This document shows, in pieces, positions 12,227 through 15,660 of a stretch of 15,660 bases of DNA; within the stretch, counting starts at the first letter, position 1; every line of letters starts with the position of its first letter. The notes below the pieces were generated by a model that searched no databases, was not told where the DNA came from, and saw nothing but the letters and a program-made list of their open reading frames with translations. The stretch covers positions 1 through 15,660 of the forward strand of contig CAMLER010000033.1 of the NCBI GenBank assembly GCA_946478915.1, read 5' to 3'. This DNA is from an uncultured Chryseolinea sp. GTDB lineage: Bacteria > Bacteroidota > Bacteroidia > Cytophagales > Cyclobacteriaceae. Both the position numbers and the translations under genes were made by a program.

Positions 12227-14833
12227 ATGAGCGAGGTGAAATCTGCAATTGAAACACCGTTAATGAAGCAATACAACGCGATCAAGGCGAAATATCCTGG
12301 AGCGTTGTTGCTGTTTCGCGTAGGTGACTTTTATGAAACGTTTGGGCAAGATGCCATCACGGCAAGCAAGGTCCTTGATATTGTATTAACTAAACGCGGA
12401 AGCGGGTCGGCCTCTGAAATTGAACTTGCCGGATTTCCGCATCATGCGCTTGATAATTATTTGCCGAAGCTGGTGCGTGCTGGCCATCGCGTAGCCATTT
12501 GCGATCAGTTGGAAGACCCACGGTCCGTCAAGGGAATCGTCAAGCGTGGCGTTACTGAACTTGTAACCCCAGGGCTATCCTATAATGATAACGTACTTGA
12601 GAAAAGGCAAAATAATTTTCTTGCTTCGATTTTTATGGGCAAGAATACATATGGCGTTGCGTTTCTCGACGTATCTACCGGCGAGTTTTATGTCGCTCAG
12701 GGTGGTGAGAACTATATCATGAAGTTGATACAGGGATTTGCTCCTTCTGAGATCATATTCAGCAAGCAGGGGCGTGGACATTTTGAAGTAATGTTCGGCG
12801 ATGATTGCAGCACATTCGCACTGGATGAATGGGTATATGGTTTCGACTACGCATACGAAAAACTGATCCAGCAATTCAAGACGGCGTCGCTAAAGGGGTT
12901 TGGTATTGATGAACTTGGTGAAGCCATCATTGCCGCAGGTGCAGTATTGCATTATCTGGAGGATACCGAACACAAAGACACTTCCCATATTGCATCTATC
13001 TCGCGCATCGATGAAGATAAATTCGTTTGGCTTGACAAATTCACCATTCGGAATCTTGAAATCGTGGATTCACAAAACGAGGGGGGAGTTCCACTGATAA
13101 ATATTCTGGATCGAACAGTTACACCAATGGGCTCTCGTCAGCTTAGGAAATGGATGATCCTCCCATTGAAGGAAAAAGATGCTATCGAGGAGCGGTTGTC
13201 AATGGTTGACGTTTTCTTTAGCAACCATTCTCTGACGGACAAGATTCTCGAGCCGCTTAAACAAATCGCTGATCTTGAAAGACTGATTTCAAAGGTCGCG
13301 GTTAATCGGATCAATCCACGCGAGATGCTTCAACTGAAAAAATCTCTGCGGTGCATTGCTCCAATAAAACAGGCACTCCTTAACCACGAGTCCGCTGAAT
13401 TAAAAAAGCTGGGTGATCAGCTGCATCTCTGCGAATTTCTCGCAGAAAAAATTGAGAAGACATTGCGCGACGACGTATCTATTGTAATTAACCAGGGTAA
13501 CCTGATCAAAGAAGGCATAGACCATGAGTTGGATGAGTTGCGCAAGATCGCCTTCTCGGGCAAAGACTATCTGATACAAATTCAGAAGCGTGAAATTGAG
13601 AGAACCTCAATAAATTCCCTGAAGATATCTTACAATAAGGTATTTGGATATTATCTCGAAGTAAGTAATGCCAATAAGGAAAAAGTGCCGTCTGATTGGA
13701 TCAGGAAACAAACACTTGTGAACGGCGAACGATATATCACGGAAGAATTAAAAATTTACGAAGAGAAAATTCTTAACGCGGAGGACAAGCTTGTTGTGAT
13801 CGAGCAGCGCATATTCAATGCCTTGGTTCATCACTCGAACGATTATGTTCCACAGATTCAGCAAAATGCGAGAGTGCTTGCACAACTTGATTGTTTGCTT
13901 TCGTTCGCCAGCGTAGCCCAGGCCAACCGTTATGCTAAACCCGAAATAAGCGATTCTCTGGTGGTTGATATTAAATCTGGTCGACATCCGGTAATTGAAA
14001 AACAATTGGCTGTTGGGGAAACCTATGTTCCCAATGACATACTTTTGGATAGCGACAAGGAGCAGATCCTGATCATAACCGGACCGAATATGGCAGGGAA
14101 GTCCGCGTTGCTCCGACAGACAGCATTGATCGTACTGATGGCACAAATGGGAAGTTTTGTTCCAGCCACATCTGCTGCCATAGGCATAGTCGACAAAGTG
14201 TTTACGCGGGTTGGCGCATCTGATAATTTGTCACGGGGCGAATCTACTTTTATGGTAGAGATGACGGAGACCGCGAGCATCCTGAACAACCTGAGCGAGC
14301 GAAGTCTGATCCTCATGGATGAAATAGGCAGGGGAACCAGTACTTACGATGGTGTGTCGATCGCATGGGCCATTGTTGAGTTTCTGCACAATCATAAAGA
14401 CTTCAGACCAAAAACTCTTTTCGCGACACACTATCACGAGTTGAATCAACTTCAGGAAGATCTGGTCCGTGTCAGGAATTTTAACGTATCGGTGAAGGAG
14501 GTTGGCGACCGGATTATTTTCATGAGGAAACTAAAGGAAGGCGGCAGTGAGCACAGTTTCGGTATTCATGTAGCCCAACTTGCCGGCATACCTAACAGGG
14601 TTGTTCTTAGAGCTAACGAGATCCTGCATTTCCTGGAAAAGGAAAAGCACAAGAATGATGGTGGAACCAGGATGAAAGAAGTTCCAAAGCCAATCCCGCA
14701 GCTGAATTTGTTTGAAGCAGATCCCCGTTTTAAAGACATTCAGAAATTATTGGGGAGTGTAGATATCAATACGGTCAGTCCGGTGGAGGCGTTATTGAAA
14801 CTAAATGAAGTGATCGGAATCCTGAAAAATTAA
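12227..14833 (+). CDS. mutS: DNA mismatch repair protein MutS
   Basis: This is an 868-residue MutS1 protein that recognises mispaired and small-loop DNA and recruits MutL using ATP. The N-terminal mismatch-binding domain has the intercalating FYE motif (F35-Y36-E37 in GDFYETFGQDA), followed by the connector, lever and clamp domains (for example DSQNEGGVPLINILDRTVTPMG, then KISYNKVFGYYLEVSNANK). The C-terminal ABC ATPase has Walker A GPNMAGKS (G619-S626), the signature region NLSRGESTFMVEM, Walker B LILMDEIGRGTSTYDG with D698 and E699, and the switch histidine in FATHYHELNQL. The length and domain order match full-length MutS, with a terminal helical dimerisation segment. The ATG start gives the family-typical MKQYNAIKAKYPGALLLFRVGD. 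The last 4 bases overlap the convergent helicase gene. No mutL is in the window. Confidence 0.98.
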   Translation: MSEVKSAIETPLMKQYNAIKAKYPGALLLFRVGDFYETFGQDAITASKVLDIVLTKRGSGSASEIELAGFPHHALDNYLPKLVRAGHRVAICDQLEDPRSVKGIVKRGVTELVTPGLSYNDNVLEKRQNNFLASIFMGKNTYGVAFLDVSTGEFYVAQGGENYIMKLIQGFAPSEIIFSKQGRGHFEVMFGDDCSTFALDEWVYGFDYAYEKLIQQFKTASLKGFGIDELGEAIIAAGAVLHYLEDTEHKDTSHIASISRIDEDKFVWLDKFTIRNLEIVDSQNEGGVPLINILDRTVTPMGSRQLRKWMILPLKEKDAIEERLSMVDVFFSNHSLTDKILEPLKQIADLERLISKVAVNRINPREMLQLKKSLRCIAPIKQALLNHESAELKKLGDQLHLCEFLAEKIEKTLRDDVSIVINQGNLIKEGIDHELDELRKIAFSGKDYLIQIQKREIERTSINSLKISYNKVFGYYLEVSNANKEKVPSDWIRKQTLVNGERYITEELKIYEEKILNAEDKLVVIEQRIFNALVHHSNDYVPQIQQNARVLAQLDCLLSFASVAQANRYAKPEISDSLVVDIKSGRHPVIEKQLAVGETYVPNDILLDSDKEQILIITGPNMAGKSALLRQTALIVLMAQMGSFVPATSAAIGIVDKVFTRVGASDNLSRGESTFMVEMTETASILNNLSERSLILMDEIGRGTSTYDGVSIAWAIVEFLHNHKDFRPKTLFATHYHELNQLQEDLVRVRNFNVSVKEVGDRIIFMRKLKEGGSEHSFGIHVAQLAGIPNRVVLRANEILHFLEKEKHKNDGGTRMKEVPKPIPQLNLFEADPRFKDIQKLLGSVDINTVSPVEALLKLNEVIGILKN

Positions 14834-15660
14834 TTCTTTCTAAAATTATTTCGCCTCACCGGACGTCCGGAACTGCGTTTTCTAAAATTAGTTTTGGTCT
14901 TTGTCTCGGGTTGATATGCAGGTCCATCTCCAATTGAAGCGGGTAACGCTACCTTCTCGATTGTCTGTCCTATTAGTTTTTCAATGTTGAGAAATTTTCT
15001 TTGATCCTTAACATTGATAAAAGTAATTGCTGTGCCGGTTGTTTCAGCCCTGGCGGTACGACCAACCCGATGAACATAATCCTCCGGATCTGGAGGGACA
15101 TCATAATTGATCACGATGCTTATCCCCTCTACATCAATTCCACGCGACAGCACATCGGTTCCGATGATCATGTTTACACGTTTGTTCTTGAAATCTCGTA
15201 AGATCTGTTCCCGCTCTTGCTGATCGAGATCGGAATGAAAAGCTTTGGCTTCAATTCCGGAACGTTGAAATGCCGCATCCAGTTTTTTTACATTTTCTTT
15301 TGTAGAAGCAAAAATGAGAACACTGTTCCATTCATGAGTCTTGAGGATGTGTCTTATCAGAGCTCCCTTTTGTTCGTCGTAGACTACATATGCTTGCTGA
15401 AGTATGCCGGCGGCCGGCTTGGCAATTGCAATATTTATTTCTTCCGGATGATTAAGAATCTTGTTCGCGAGTGTTCGGATTTTCGGAGGCATGGTGGCTG
15501 AGAATAGCAGCGTCTGCCTTTTCTTTGGGAGGTAATTGATGATTTTTACAATGTCATCGTAGAATCCCATATCAAGCATCCGATCGGCTTCATCCAAAAT
15601 TAGGTGCTCAAGGTGATCGAGAAGCGTCACGCCAAGTGGTACGCCTACAAGTCCGACACC
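14830..15660 (-). CDS. DEAD-box ATP-dependent RNA helicase (RhlE-like), C-terminal part
   Basis: This is the 3' part (276 codons) of an RNA helicase whose 5' end lies beyond the right edge. Motif II is LILDEADRMLDMGFYDDI (residues 20-37 of the visible part), motif III SATMP, then the second RecA domain with VLIFASTKENV (motif IV), MIIGTDVLSRGIDVEGISIVINYDVP (V) and YVHRVGRTARAE (VI). A basic tail rich in Arg, Lys and Asn (KRSSGRPVRRNNFRKN) probably helps bind RNA, as in RhlE-type proteins. A GTG at 15628-15630 could be misread as a start, but motif II lies only a dozen residues after it, so the gene must begin further upstream. The 22 visible residues before DEAD do not show the expected TPGR motif Ib. 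The stop codon overlaps the mutS stop. Confidence 0.9.
   Translation of the reverse strand, partial: GVGLVGVPLGVTLLDHLEHLILDEADRMLDMGFYDDIVKIINYLPKKRQTLLFSATMPPKIRTLANKILNHPEEINIAIAKPAAGILQQAYVVYDEQKGALIRHILKTHEWNSVLIFASTKENVKKLDAAFQRSGIEAKAFHSDLDQQEREQILRDFKNKRVNMIIGTDVLSRGIDVEGISIVINYDVPPDPEDYVHRVGRTARAETTGTAITFINVKDQRKFLNIEKLIGQTIEKVALPASIGDGPAYQPETKTKTNFRKRSSGRPVRRNNFRKN

Noticed and set aside
15631..15660. Plus-strand reading AKWYAYKSDT with uniformly G/C-ending codons as the start of a foreign gene
   Set aside because: Only ten codons are visible, the frame is closed by TAG shortly upstream, and the minus frame stays open into a real helicase. It is too short to support a gene.
1..15660. 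Mobile element, prophage, CRISPR array, toxin-antitoxin or defence island
   Set aside because: No transposase, integrase, regular spaced repeats, cas-like or nuclease/antitoxin pair is seen. Nearly all bases are accounted for by housekeeping and transport genes.

Overview
The window reads as an ordinary chromosomal stretch from a member of the Bacteroidota, probably a Cytophagales-type bacterium. This placement is inference. It rests on a TonB-dependent receptor with an N-terminal carboxypeptidase-regulatory-like domain, a stand-alone secreted TonB C-terminal-domain protein with a PVGG motif, the long (about 390-residue) Bacteroidota form of PurM, promoter-like TAnnTTTG boxes, and a general lack of Shine-Dalgarno sequences before start codons. 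I see no insertion sequence, phage gene, CRISPR array, tRNA or rRNA.

Layout. Bases 1-2213 run rightward: the 3' end of a TPR protein, a 29-codon lysine/arginine-rich gene that looks like a bS22/mS38-type (AURKAIP1/COX24) ribosomal protein, two short hairpins, and ribonuclease G (rng). Bases 2218-4106 run leftward: a biotin carrier protein, then pyrH and frr. Bases 4107-4381 form a divergent control region with a palindrome, a promoter candidate and a clear TPP riboswitch. The riboswitch leads into a TonB-dependent receptor (4382-6742) that is therefore probably for thiamine or a precursor. Next come a membrane zinc metallopeptidase (7000-7701) closed by a textbook intrinsic terminator, an acyl-CoA dehydrogenase (7785-8921) and a small secreted TonB-domain protein (9009-9437). 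On the minus strand follow purM (9439-10623) and a SPOUT RNA methyltransferase (10700-11233). The right end holds a putatively exported SAM methyltransferase (11363-12019), a 100-bp imperfect inverted repeat, mutS (12227-14833), and the C-terminal part of a DEAD-box RNA helicase that runs off the right edge.

Functional themes. The left third is translation and RNA metabolism (bS22-like protein, RNase G, ribosome recycling factor) plus pyrimidine nucleotide supply (PyrH). The middle holds nutrient uptake across the outer membrane under riboswitch control, and acyl-CoA oxidation. The right part holds purine synthesis, RNA modification, mismatch repair and RNA remodelling. Most genes are independent housekeeping units. 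The only convincing operon is pyrH-frr, possibly with the biotin carrier gene ahead of it. Convergent gene pairs are packed extremely tightly (4-bp gap, 1-bp gap, 4-bp overlap).

I found no convincing undescribed defence or mobile system. The observations most worth a second look are the riboswitch leader with a possible anti-aptamer pairing, the signal peptide on a methyltransferase, the inverted repeat before mutS, the very short leader implied for mutS, and the divergent sequence where the helicase meets the window edge.
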